From positions 17,598 through 81,597 of the forward strand of contig CBDDRC010000031.1 in assembly GCA_965232985.1 (NCBI GenBank): a stretch of 64,000 bases of DNA. The letters are read 5' to 3'. Every line of letters begins with the position of its first letter. The first letter of the stretch is position 1. This DNA is from JADFDG01 sp965232985. GTDB lineage: Bacteria > Pseudomonadota > Gammaproteobacteria > Pseudomonadales > JADFDG01. The notes below the pieces were generated by a model. It was not told the origin of the DNA, searched no databases, and worked only from the letters and a program-made list of their open reading frames with translations. The translations under genes were made by a program, and so were the position numbers. Positions 18,617 through 28,675 of the stretch are shown in pieces.

Positions 18617-18940
18617 GGCACTTACCCCTGGCTGACTGACTCTCCGCATGCCCGGCGGGCACTTGCCCGTGATCTGCCGGGTGAGCATAAACAACGGTCG
18701 ATGGCCGCTCCATTGTGGAGGCTACCTAACCGGCCGTTACTTTCCGGTACCGGTACTGCACTGCGCAACCTAAGCAACGTGACGGCGATCACTTTATGGG
18801 CAACGCATTGCAACATGATGAAAACCTGTCCGACGCGACCGGCCGTTCGCACAACAAAAAAGGCCGCACGTCGTGCGGCCTTTTTTGGAGCATCCCCCGA
18901 GGCCCGGCTTGTTCCCGGACCCGTCAGGGAAGCGGCGATA
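18617..18940. other. intergenic region between rho and the hypothetical gene
   Basis: 324 bases with no supportable gene. Contains the strong bidirectional terminator of rho (18855-18886). The rest must hold the promoter of the minus-strand hypothetical gene and ubiD, but I see no convincing -35/-10 pair. Confidence 0.5.
18855..18886 (-). terminator. bidirectional rho-independent terminator downstream of rho
   Basis: Near-perfect palindrome with A6 and T6 flanks: AAAAAAGGCCGCACG and its complement CGTGCGGCCTTTTTT around a tiny loop. The T run on either strand makes it functional in both directions. It lies 55 bp after the rho stop codon. Confidence 0.9.
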
Positions 18941-20296
<1,356 letters not shown>

Positions 20297-20595
20297 AGGG
20301 GTCGTACACGAGGGGGCAAAAGGGAGCGCCCGGGAGGGCGGTGGTTTGAAGAACGGGGTCGTTCTGGTTTGGCGGCCGGCCTGCTGCCCGATCTGGTGAT
20401 CAAGAAGCGGCGTTCTCAGCGGGGCGCTATGGAGCGATCAGGCCGGCGGGGATTCGGTCTGCCCTTGAGTTGCTGTGGGCAGGAGTCCCTTGCGGGTTCG
20501 AATCTAGCACCCCCCTTCCGGGGAAAGCAACGGGGTTCGAACCAAGCCATGGCCAGAGAAACACCGGCCGACGCCTGCGCGGGGCCGGGTCATGG
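20297..20595. other. region between trxA and rho (rho leader)
   Basis: 299 bases upstream of rho on the minus strand. No gene, tRNA or attenuator can be supported. There are two copies of GGGTTCGAA (about 20494 and 20534), which look like tRNA T-loops but are not set in a foldable cloverleaf. Rho genes of proteobacteria often have long autoregulated leaders, so a long untranslated leader here would be normal. Confidence 0.4.
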
Positions 20596-20922
20596 TCAGA
20601 TATTGCCGTCAATGAATGCTGTCAATTGCGATTTCGACAGCGCGCCGACCTTGGTCGCCTCGACCTTGCCGCCCTTGAGCAACAGCAAGGTCGGGATACC
20701 CCTCACGCCGTACTTGGCAGCAATGGCCCCGTGGTCATCGACGTTCACCTTGCAGACTTTCAGGCGCCCGCCGTATTCCTTCGATACCTCGTCGAGTACC
20801 GGGGCGATCATCTTGCAGGGGCCGCACCACTCGGCCCAGAAATCGACCAGCACCGGCAGCTCGGCCTTCAGCACATCCTGCTCGAAGGAAGCCTCGGACA
20901 CATTGACGATATGCTCACTCAT
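20596..20922 (-). CDS. trxA: thioredoxin 1
   Basis: 108 residues. Active-site WCGPC in FWAEWCGPCKM, the conserved cis-Pro region GIPTLLLLKGG, and Asp26-equivalent in VLVDFWAEW. Cytoplasmic dithiol reductant for ribonucleotide reductase, PAPS reductase and others. The start at 20922 (MSEHIVNVS) is preceded by CAGGAGTTCCC, a good Shine-Dalgarno. Divergent from ppx; located upstream of rho. Confidence 0.97.
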   Translation of the reverse strand: MSEHIVNVSEASFEQDVLKAELPVLVDFWAEWCGPCKMIAPVLDEVSKEYGGRLKVCKVNVDDHGAIAAKYGVRGIPTLLLLKGGKVEATKVGALSKSQLTAFIDGNI

Positions 20923-21020
20923 GGGAACTCCTGAAAGTCGGATGCGGCGCGGTGGTAAGGGTTGCGATGATACCACTGCGTTAGAATTGCGCCTCATTTG
21001 CCGTTTTCAAGGGCGTACGC

Positions 21021-22532
21021 GTGCCGACCAGCCAGATTCCGTTCCGCCAGATCGCCGCCATTGACCTTGGCTCCAACAGCTTCCACATGGTGGTGGCCCG
21101 GATCGACCGGGGTGAAGTCCGGGTGCAGGAGCGGCGCAGCGAGAAAATCCAGCTCGGCGCCGGGCTCGATGCCGAACTGCGGCTCACCGCAGAGGTCCAG
21201 AAACGCGCCCTCGACTGCCTGAAGCGCTACGCCCAGCGCATCGATGGTTTCGCCCCCGGATCGGTACGGGTGGTAGGCACCAATACCCTGCGGGTAGCAA
21301 AAAACAGCACGCAGTTCATCGCCCGCGCCCAGAAAATTCTCGGTCATCCCATCGACATCGTCGCCGGCCGCGAGGAAGCGCGGCTCATTTATCTGGGTGT
21401 CGCCCACACGCTCGCCGACGACAAGGGCAAGCGCCTGGTGGTTGACATCGGTGGTGGCAGCACCGAATTCATCGTCGGCGAGCGCTTCGAACCGTTGGTG
21501 ATGGAAAGCCTGCACATGGGTTGTGTCAGTTACGCGCTGAAATACTTCCCCGGGGACAGCATCAGCGAAAAGGCCTTTGACGCCGCGATTACCGCTGCGC
21601 ACCGGGAGCTGCTGCCGGTGCGCAAGACGTTCAAGTGCGGCTGGAAAAATGCCGTCGGTTCATCAGGAACGATCAAGGCAATACAGCAGGTGCTGGAAGC
21701 CAACGGCCTCGTTGAGGAGGGCATTTCGCTCGACGGTCTCTACCAATTACGCCGACTCGTGCTGCGCGCCCGCCGCGCCGCCGACCTCAACCTCGCAGGG
21801 CTGGAAGCGCAGCGGCAAGGCATTTTTGCCCCGGGCCTCGCGATCCTCACCGCTGCCTTCGAGGCACTCGAAATCAACCACATGCGCTATTCGGTCGGCG
21901 CGCTGCGCGAAGGTGCGCTGTACGATCTGATCGGCCGCATTTCGCACGAGGACGTGCGCGACCGCAGTATCCAGGCGCTGGTGGCGCGCAACCATGTCGA
22001 TAGCCAACATGCGCAACGCGTGACAACGACCGCACTGAAACTGTTCGCGCAGGTAAAAAAACGCTGGGGTCTGAACGAAGCCGATCGCGACCTGCTGCGA
22101 CGGGCGGCCACCGCACACGAAATCGGCCTCGATATTTCGCACTCGAACTACCAAAAGCACGGCGCCTATCTGCTGCAGCACTCGGATCTGGCTGGTTTTT
22201 CCCGACAGGACCAAAAGATCATGGCGACCCTGGTGCGCGCCCATCGCCGCAAAATCAGCTTCGAGAACTTCGCGGATTTGGGGCCGGCAATGGCCGATCC
22301 TGTGCTGCGTCTGGCGCTGCTGCTGCGCCTCGCCGCGATCCTGCACCACGGCCGCAGCGAGAAGCGGCTGCCGCCGATAAAACTCAAGGTCAACGACAGC
22401 AGCCTGATGCTGACCGTGCCCGCAAGTTGGGCGACAAAAAGAACCTTGGCGCTGGCCGACTTCAAGGACGAGGCAGCGCAGATCGCCGCAGTTGGCTATG
22501 ACCTGATTGTGAAATTCGCCAGGCGAACCTGA
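21021..22532 (+). CDS. ppx: exopolyphosphatase
   Basis: 503 residues from a GTG start. Removes terminal phosphates from polyphosphate or the 5' phosphate of pppGpp. ASKHA-type fold motifs: AAIDLGSNSFHMVV (phosphate 1), VVGTNTLRVAKN, VVDIGGGSTEFIVG (phosphate 2), and a C-terminal HD-like helical domain (RRAATAHEIGLDISHSNYQK) as in E. coli Ppx. Its stop codon abuts the stop of convergent ppk with no gap, the arrangement seen in Pseudomonas. Confidence 0.95.
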   Translation: MPTSQIPFRQIAAIDLGSNSFHMVVARIDRGEVRVQERRSEKIQLGAGLDAELRLTAEVQKRALDCLKRYAQRIDGFAPGSVRVVGTNTLRVAKNSTQFIARAQKILGHPIDIVAGREEARLIYLGVAHTLADDKGKRLVVDIGGGSTEFIVGERFEPLVMESLHMGCVSYALKYFPGDSISEKAFDAAITAAHRELLPVRKTFKCGWKNAVGSSGTIKAIQQVLEANGLVEEGISLDGLYQLRRLVLRARRAADLNLAGLEAQRQGIFAPGLAILTAAFEALEINHMRYSVGALREGALYDLIGRISHEDVRDRSIQALVARNHVDSQHAQRVTTTALKLFAQVKKRWGLNEADRDLLRRAATAHEIGLDISHSNYQKHGAYLLQHSDLAGFSRQDQKIMATLVRAHRRKISFENFADLGPAMADPVLRLALLLRLAAILHHGRSEKRLPPIKLKVNDSSLMLTVPASWATKRTLALADFKDEAAQIAAVGYDLIVKFARRT

Positions 22533-24653
22533 TTACCGCGCCAACCGTGCCAGCAACTCTCCCTGCAGGCTGACCGGCACCACATCATCGGCATGGGTGA
22601 TCCGCACGCAACTGCCATCCTGCTGCATCTGCCAGGCCGATTCGTTATCGGCAAGCGCGAGATCAAGACACTCTTCTTCTACCCGGCGCGCCAGTTTCGC
22701 CTCGCGAATGGGAAAGCAGACCTCGACGCGAGAGAACAGGTTGCGCTCCATGAAATCGGCGCTGCTGCAGTAGAGTTTCGGCTCGCCGCCATTGGCGAAC
22801 CAGAACACCCGCGCGTGCTCCAGAAAGCGGCCGATAATCGAGCGCACGCGAATATTGTCCGAGACGCCCGGTATGCCCGGACGCAGACAGCACATGCCAC
22901 GCAGGACGATATCAATCTGCACACCTGCCTGCGAGGCGCGGTACAACGACTGAATCAACTCTTTTTCCGTCAACGAGTTCATTTTCAGCTTGATTTGCGC
23001 CGGGCGACCCGCCTGCGCATGCGCGATCTCATTATCGATCAACTCCTTCAGGCCACTGTGCAGCGTGAACGGCGCATGCAGGATGTGTTTAAGTTGCGCA
23101 GCGCGACCAAGGCCGGTGAGTTCAAGGAAGATCTTGTGCACATCCTCGCCGAGCTCCTCGTCGGCAGACAGCAAGCCGATGTCGGTGTAAAGGCGCGCAG
23201 TGCCTTCATGATAGTTGCCGGTACTCAGATGAAAATAGCGGCGCAGTTTTTCACCTTCGCGACGCACGATCATCAGCATCTTCGCATGCGTCTTGTAGCC
23301 GACGATGCCGTAGACCACGATCGCGCCGGCTTCCTGCAGGCGAGTCGCATCATTGATATTGTTTTCTTCGTCGAAACGCGCACGCAACTCGACAACGACC
23401 GTTACTTCCTTACCGTTGCGCGCCGCTTCGATCAGGTGCGCGATGATCTGCGAATTGTTACGCGTTCGGTATAGCGTCTGCTTGATCGCCAGCACATTCG
23501 GATCACGCGCTGCCTGTGCCAGCAGGTCGACTACCGGAGCGAACGATTCATACGGATGATGCAGCATGATGTCGCGCTCGCGCAGCGCATCGAACAGCGC
23601 GCCCTCGGCAGGCACGCGCCGACCACGGCCAGGCATGAACGGCGCCCACTTCAAACGCGGCCTGTTGACATCGACAATCGCCATCAGACGCGCGAGATTG
23701 ACCGGGCCATTGACGCGGTAGAGGTCAATTTCCTCCAGCGCGGTCTCCGCAAGCAGGAAATCGATGAGTTTCTGCGGGCAATTGTCCGCCACTTCAAGCC
23801 TCACTGCATCGCCATAACGGCGCGAGAACAACCCGGACTTAAGGGCATCAGGCAGGTCTTCTGCATTTTCATCAACAGCCAGATCGGCGTTGCGGGTGAT
23901 GCGAAACTGGTAGCACCCGGTCGACTTCATGCCCGGAAACAGCAGCTCGGCGTTGTCGTGAATGATGGACGACAGAAACACGAAGTTGTCGCCGCCGTTG
24001 TCCTGCAAATGCTCCGGCAAGCGGATGACGCGCGGCAGCGAGCGCGGTGCCGGCACAATGGCAAGGTTCAGTTGGCGGCCAAACGCATCGCGGCCCTCCA
24101 GCGCGATGATGAAGTTGAGGCTCTTGTTGACCACCCGCGGGAAAGGGTGCGCAAGATCAATGCCGATGGGCGTCAGTACCGGTTGTACCTGATCACGGAA
24201 ATAGCTGCGGATCCAGTCGCGCTGCGCGTTCGACCAGTGGCGGCGGCGCACGAAATGGAGATTTTCCTCGGCCAGCTTCGGGATCAGCACCTCGTTGAGA
24301 ATCCGATATTCCTTGGCAACCGCCTCATGGACCAATCCCTGGATCGTCTTCAACAATTCCTGCGGCAGCAACCCGTCCGCGCCGGGGCGCGCCTCACCGG
24401 TGCGGATTTCCTGCTTGAGCGCCGCCATGCGGATCTCAAAAAACTCGTCCACGTTGGCGCTGAAGATCATCAAAAACTTCAGCCGCTCGAGCAGCGGGTG
24501 GCTGTCAATCGTTGCCTGCTTGAGCACCCGCAGATTGAACTGCAGCAGCGACAGCCAGCGATTGGTGAACAGTTCAGGGCGATCAAGATCAGTGGTCTGG
24601 CTGGCCGTGACGATTTGCAACGGCTGGGCCGACGGGTTGGCAGACTGGCTCAT
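22533..24653 (-). CDS. ppk1: polyphosphate kinase 1
   Basis: 706 residues. Makes long-chain polyphosphate from ATP. N-terminal four-helix domain (FTNRWLSLLQFNLRVLKQA), central ligand-binding segment (NSQIIAHLIEAARNGKEV), and the phospholipase-D-like catalytic part with VELRARFDEENNI and the phospho-acceptor His of YKTHAKMLMI. The gene faces ppx and shares the end point with it. Both enzymes together set the polyphosphate pool. Confidence 0.96.
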   Translation of the reverse strand: MSQSANPSAQPLQIVTASQTTDLDRPELFTNRWLSLLQFNLRVLKQATIDSHPLLERLKFLMIFSANVDEFFEIRMAALKQEIRTGEARPGADGLLPQELLKTIQGLVHEAVAKEYRILNEVLIPKLAEENLHFVRRRHWSNAQRDWIRSYFRDQVQPVLTPIGIDLAHPFPRVVNKSLNFIIALEGRDAFGRQLNLAIVPAPRSLPRVIRLPEHLQDNGGDNFVFLSSIIHDNAELLFPGMKSTGCYQFRITRNADLAVDENAEDLPDALKSGLFSRRYGDAVRLEVADNCPQKLIDFLLAETALEEIDLYRVNGPVNLARLMAIVDVNRPRLKWAPFMPGRGRRVPAEGALFDALRERDIMLHHPYESFAPVVDLLAQAARDPNVLAIKQTLYRTRNNSQIIAHLIEAARNGKEVTVVVELRARFDEENNINDATRLQEAGAIVVYGIVGYKTHAKMLMIVRREGEKLRRYFHLSTGNYHEGTARLYTDIGLLSADEELGEDVHKIFLELTGLGRAAQLKHILHAPFTLHSGLKELIDNEIAHAQAGRPAQIKLKMNSLTEKELIQSLYRASQAGVQIDIVLRGMCCLRPGIPGVSDNIRVRSIIGRFLEHARVFWFANGGEPKLYCSSADFMERNLFSRVEVCFPIREAKLARRVEEECLDLALADNESAWQMQQDGSCVRITHADDVVPVSLQGELLARLAR

Positions 24654-24724
24654 GCGAAAACAGGCGTTCCGTGCAGGAAAGCCCTCATATTAGCAGCGTT
24701 GCCATGGCGTCCCGGTGACAGCTG

Positions 24725-25744
24725 TCACGAAAGCTGTTGCCGCGCCAGCACCCTGGCCGCCTGCACCGCAAAATAGGTGAGGATGCCATCGGCGCCGGCG
24801 CGCTTGATCGACAGCAACGACTCCATCATCACCGCCTCTTCGTGCAGCCACCCGTTTTGCGCGGCAGCCATGTGCATCGCGTACTCCCCGCTGACCTGAT
24901 AGACGAAGGTCGGCGCGCCAAACGCGTCTTTCACGCGGCGGACGATGTCCAGGTACGGCAGGCCGGGCTTGATCATCACCATGTCGGCACCCTCGTCGAG
25001 GTCGAGGGCGACTTCGTGCAGCGCTTCGTCGCTGTTCGCCGGATCCATCTGGTAGGCCTTTTTATCGCCCTTACCGAGATTGCCGGCGGAGCCGACCGCA
25101 TCACGAAACGGGCCGTAATAGGCGGAGGCGTACTTCGCGCTATACGCGAGAATGCGCGTGTTAACGAAGCCGGCTTCTTCCAATGCCTCACGAATCGCGC
25201 CGATCCGCCCATCCATCATGTCGCTGGGCGCGACGATGTCGGCACCGGCGCGCGCATGCGACAGGGCCTGGGCAATCAGTGCCGCAGTGGTGATGTCGTT
25301 GAGCACGTAGCCACTGTCATCGACAATGCCGTCCTGCCCGTGGGTAGTGAACGGATCAAGCGCCACATCCGTGATCACCCCAAGCCCCGGCAACGCCTGC
25401 TTGAGTGCGCGCACCGCGCGCTGGGCAAGGCCTTCGTCGTTCCATGCCTCTTTGGCATCCAGGGATTTTTTCTCCGCCGGCGTTACCGGGAACAAGGCAA
25501 TGGCCGGAATGCCGAGCGCATGGGCCGCGCGCGCTTCCTGCACCAGCAGGTCGATCGACAGGCGCTCGACGCCAGGCATGCTGGCGATCGGCTCGCGGCG
25601 GCTCGTCCCGTCCAGCACAAACACCGGCCAGATCAGATCGCCAACAGTGAGCACATACTCGCGCATCAGGCGCCGGGAGAACTCATCGCGACGCATGCGG
25701 CGCATGCGGGTGAGCGGGAAGGGACCACGGACGGGGGACACCAC
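24725..25744 (-). CDS. hemB: delta-aminolevulinic acid dehydratase (porphobilinogen synthase)
   Basis: 339 residues from the GTG at 25744, which has GGAG eight bases upstream. Condenses two 5-aminolevulinate molecules. The Schiff-base lysine lies in the VYQVSGEYAMH/MIKPG region and the second site in YSAKYASAYYGPFRDA. The metal-switch loop reads DVALDPFTTHGQDG, with Asp instead of Cys residues, which is the Mg-dependent (Pseudomonas-type) rather than Zn-dependent class. It is separated from the hemCD cluster by 13 kb, as in pseudomonads. Confidence 0.95.
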   Translation of the reverse strand: MVSPVRGPFPLTRMRRMRRDEFSRRLMREYVLTVGDLIWPVFVLDGTSRREPIASMPGVERLSIDLLVQEARAAHALGIPAIALFPVTPAEKKSLDAKEAWNDEGLAQRAVRALKQALPGLGVITDVALDPFTTHGQDGIVDDSGYVLNDITTAALIAQALSHARAGADIVAPSDMMDGRIGAIREALEEAGFVNTRILAYSAKYASAYYGPFRDAVGSAGNLGKGDKKAYQMDPANSDEALHEVALDLDEGADMVMIKPGLPYLDIVRRVKDAFGAPTFVYQVSGEYAMHMAAAQNGWLHEEAVMMESLLSIKRAGADGILTYFAVQAARVLARQQLS

Positions 25745-25860
25745 GGCAGGCACTCCAATGCGCCACAAGGGCGGAAACAGGACACCTGGCAAGCATAACA
25801 ATCCCGGCACCCACCGCGCCTGCTCCGTCAAGCCCGCCGGCCCGGTTACACTGCCCGACG

Positions 25861-26547
25861 ATGAATGCCCGCCGCCTGCTCCTGCTTGCCGTCGCACTGC
25901 TGTTGCTCGCCATCGCCATCCGGCTGGCGGGCGACGCCGGCCAGTGGCTGTTCGACCTGCTCAAATCACACCAGGTGCAACTTGCAACCCTTGCCGATAC
26001 GCAACCGTTGTTGACCCGAGCGGGCTACGTCGTGCTGTTCGTGGTAATGACCTCGTTGTCGGTACCGGTGGCGACCGCGCTCACCCTCGGTGCCGGCGCC
26101 GTGTTCGGCTTCACCGAGGCTCTGCTGCTCACCCTGCTCGCCGGTGGTATCGGCGCGACGCTGGCCATGCTGCTCGCCCGCTATGCGTTCCGGGCGCGGG
26201 TCGAAGCACGCTGGCCGGACTGGGTAGCTCGCATCAACCAGGGCATTGAACGCGACGGTGCGTTCTACCTGCTGTCGTTGCGGCTGGCGCCGGTACCGCC
26301 CTTCTTCGTGGTGAATGCCGCGTTGGGCCTGACGCGCATGCCGGCCCGCACATTTTTCCTGGTCACCCTGTTTGGCATCGCGCCGTTCGACGCGGTGTTC
26401 GTCAATGCCGGTCACCTGCTGGGCAAACTGAGTAAACCCGAGGATGCGCTGCAACCGCAGCTGATTGCCGCCTTTGCCCTGATCGGTATCGTGCCGTTGC
26501 TGATGCGGGCAGCACTGCGCCGCTGGCGGCGGCTACGCGTACGTTGA
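25861..26547 (+). CDS. TVP38/TMEM64 family membrane protein (DedA-like)
   Basis: 228 residues, about six hydrophobic segments. The SNARE-associated/VTT core is visible: GAGAVFGFTEALLLTLLAGGIGA, LRLAPVPPFFVVNAALGLT and the re-entrant Gly/Pro loops, with the short conserved RLAPVPPF. Inner-membrane protein of a family linked to lipid scrambling or polyprenyl-phosphate recycling in bacteria; exact substrate unknown. Divergent from hemB with 116 bp between starts. Confidence 0.88.
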   Translation: MNARRLLLLAVALLLLAIAIRLAGDAGQWLFDLLKSHQVQLATLADTQPLLTRAGYVVLFVVMTSLSVPVATALTLGAGAVFGFTEALLLTLLAGGIGATLAMLLARYAFRARVEARWPDWVARINQGIERDGAFYLLSLRLAPVPPFFVVNAALGLTRMPARTFFLVTLFGIAPFDAVFVNAGHLLGKLSKPEDALQPQLIAAFALIGIVPLLMRAALRRWRRLRVR

Positions 26548-26619
26548 TCCTCACCCCAGTCTCGGCACCGCGCACCCGCCCGATGGACCCCTGTGCGACA
26601 ATAGCGCCTGTTTACCGAC

Positions 26620-27141
26620 ATGCCTGCCATGAGCCGCTACCGTCCGCCCGCACCCGTCAGCTCCCCGTACATCACGCCCGAGGGCTATCGTCGCCTCGAC
26701 GAGGAACTGAAGTACCTGTGGAAAGTGAAGCGCCCGGAAGTCACCAAAGCGGTGCAAGAGGCGGCAGCGCAGGGCGACCGTTCCGAAAATGCCGAATACA
26801 TTTATGGCAAAAAGCAACTGCGCGAAATCGACCGGCGCGTGCGCTACCTGGCGCAGCGGCTCGATGACATGACGGTGGTCGATCGCCTGCCGCCCGATAC
26901 CTCACGGGTTTTTTTCGGCGCGTGGGTAGAACTTGCGAAGGCAGACGTCGGCAACGCGGTGCGTTATCGCATCATCGGGCCGGACGAGATCGACCATGCG
27001 CCCGGGTACATCAGCATCGACGCGCCGCTGGCGCGGGCGCTGCTGAAAAAACAGGCCGGCGATGAGGTCATCGTGCAAACGCCGGCCGGCGAACAGGCGT
27101 ATTACATAACCCGCATTACTTACGAGGAACAACCGACATGA
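26620..27141 (+). CDS. greB: transcription elongation factor GreB
   Basis: 173 residues. N-terminal coiled-coil (residues about 16-85) with GDRSENAEYIYGKK, then FKBP-like C-terminal domain ending in ISIDAPLARALLKKQAGDE and VQTPAGEQAYYI. Acts in the RNA polymerase secondary channel to cleave backtracked transcripts. The acidic tip residues Asp-Glu and the REIDRRVRYL block distinguish GreB from GreA. Two ATGs, 26620 and 26629, are possible. Stop overlaps the next gene. Confidence 0.95.
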   Translation: MPAMSRYRPPAPVSSPYITPEGYRRLDEELKYLWKVKRPEVTKAVQEAAAQGDRSENAEYIYGKKQLREIDRRVRYLAQRLDDMTVVDRLPPDTSRVFFGAWVELAKADVGNAVRYRIIGPDEIDHAPGYISIDAPLARALLKKQAGDEVIVQTPAGEQAYYITRITYEEQPT

Positions 27142-27758
27142 CCGAACAGGTTGCCGAACCCGGCGGCATCAGCCGCTTCATCAAGAAATCACTGCTCGGT
27201 GGCGTTGTCGTGCTGCTGCCGTTGACGCTGATCGCAGCGTTTTTCAAATGGCTGTTCAAGTTCCTGACCGGCCTGATCCAGCCCTTCACCGATGAACTGA
27301 TCACGCTCTACGCGGTACCCGACTATGTTGGTCACCTGCTCGTTATCGCAATCATCGTGCTGCTGTGCTTCACCGTCGGCAATCTGGTGGCGACCCGCTT
27401 CGGCAACTGGCTGTGGAACGCAATCGATGGTTTCCTGCAAGCCAAGTTGCCAGGCTATAAGGCCGTGCAGGAACTGGTCGGCCAGTTAATGAAGGGCGGC
27501 GCCGCACGCGGCGAAGTATGCCTGCTGAAAGTGATGGGCCGTGACGTCGACATCACGGTCACCGGCATGGTGACGGCCCGTCACGCCGACGGTCGTCTGA
27601 CGATATTTGTACCCTGCGGACCCAATCCGACCACCGGTTTCATCTATCACGTTGCATCGGAGCTGGTAGAGCTGCGCCCCGACATCAAGGTCGAAACCAT
27701 GATGAAAACGGTGATCGGTTGTGGGGTTGGCGCGGCTGACGTTTTCAGGAAACGTTGA
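27138..27758 (+). CDS. DUF502 family membrane protein
   Basis: 206 residues. Two transmembrane segments (about 18-40 and 66-88) and a soluble C-terminal half with the family block GYKAVQELVGQLMKG and IFVPCGPNPTTGFIYHV. DUF502 proteins are widespread inner-membrane proteins of unknown function. The start overlaps greB by ATGA. A tight overlap means it is translated together with GreB. Confidence 0.9.
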   Translation: MTEQVAEPGGISRFIKKSLLGGVVVLLPLTLIAAFFKWLFKFLTGLIQPFTDELITLYAVPDYVGHLLVIAIIVLLCFTVGNLVATRFGNWLWNAIDGFLQAKLPGYKAVQELVGQLMKGGAARGEVCLLKVMGRDVDITVTGMVTARHADGRLTIFVPCGPNPTTGFIYHVASELVELRPDIKVETMMKTVIGCGVGAADVFRKR

Positions 27759-27959
27759 TCAGGTCTTCGCCGCCGGCTTCACGCTGCAGGTGCTGATGCC
27801 CAGCATCTGGTACGGCGGGCAGTAGCCCGTCAAACCGGTGGCGATCGGCAGCAGCCCGATCAATCCCAGCCAGTTCTGGTAATAAACCCCGGCCGCAATG
27901 ATGCTCAACCCGACCAGCACACGCACTATCCGTTCGGCATTGCCTACGTTCTGGATCAT
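27759..27959 (-). CDS. DUF2892 small membrane protein
   Basis: 66 residues with two hydrophobic helices (VRVLVGLSIIAAGVYY and LGLIGLLPIATGLTG) and the signature GYCPPYQMLGIST. DUF2892 proteins are short inner-membrane proteins, in some cases fused to rhodanese in YgaP. The two conserved cysteines of GYCP and STCS are present. It follows the carbonic anhydrase gene by 21 bp on the minus strand and ends exactly where the DUF502 gene ends. Function unknown. Confidence 0.85.
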   Translation of the reverse strand: MIQNVGNAERIVRVLVGLSIIAAGVYYQNWLGLIGLLPIATGLTGYCPPYQMLGISTCSVKPAAKT

Positions 27960-27980
27960 GGCCTCTTTCCTCCGCAGCAG

Positions 27981-28604
27981 TCAGATTTGGTATTCCTCAC
28001 GCACCTGTTCGCGACTTTCGAAGTTAACACCGAGATCGTGCAGGATGCCATCGGAGATACGGTAGATCCAGCCGTGCACGGCAAGGGGCTGGCCGCGCGC
28101 CCAGGCGTTCTGCACGATGGTCGTATGGCAGACGTTGTGCACCTGCTCGATCACGTTCAGTTCACACAACCGGTCCATGCGCGCGGCCTCGTCGAGCCGG
28201 TCAAGCTCGCCATGGTGCTTCACCGCGACGTCGCGGATGTTGCGCAGCCAGTTGTCGATCAGGCCAAGGTTTTGCGGGGCCAGCGCCGCACGCACGCCAC
28301 CGCAGCCGTAATGGCCCACCACCATGATGTGTTTCACCTTGAGCACTTCGATGGCGTACTGCAGCACCGACAGGCAGTTAAAGTCGGTGTGGACGACGAT
28401 ATTGGCGACATTGCGATGGACAAAGACCTCGCCAGGCAGCAGGTCGACGATCTCATTGGCCGGGACGCGACTGTCGGAACAGCCGATCCATAAATACTCA
28501 GGCGCCTGCTGCTCGGCGAGCTTTTCGAAAAATGCCGGATGCTGCTTGCGGATGCGCGCAGCCCAGCGGGCATTGCCGTCGAGGAGTCGGTTCAGGGGTT
28601 TCAT
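27981..28604 (-). CDS. can: beta-class carbonic anhydrase
   Basis: 207 residues. Interconverts CO2 and bicarbonate. Zinc ligands Cys42, Asp44, His98 and Cys101 fall at the same positions as in E. coli Can (CSDSRVPANE and VVGHYGCGG). Start at 28604 gives MKPLNRLLDGNARWA, the family N-terminus; an in-frame longer start would add unrelated residues. Cytoplasmic, supplies bicarbonate for biosynthesis. Confidence 0.96.
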   Translation of the reverse strand: MKPLNRLLDGNARWAARIRKQHPAFFEKLAEQQAPEYLWIGCSDSRVPANEIVDLLPGEVFVHRNVANIVVHTDFNCLSVLQYAIEVLKVKHIMVVGHYGCGGVRAALAPQNLGLIDNWLRNIRDVAVKHHGELDRLDEAARMDRLCELNVIEQVHNVCHTTIVQNAWARGQPLAVHGWIYRISDGILHDLGVNFESREQVREEYQI

Positions 28605-28675
28605 GGGCCGGATTCTAGCGGGTCGCCTCCGGCGGCACAGGCAAGGGTTTGTAACCACTTGCTGCCAGGCAGGGC

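Noticed and set aside
20490..20545. Two GGGTTCGAA sequences resembling tRNA T-loops
   Set aside because: No acceptor, D or anticodon arm can be folded around them, and the T-stem bases do not pair.
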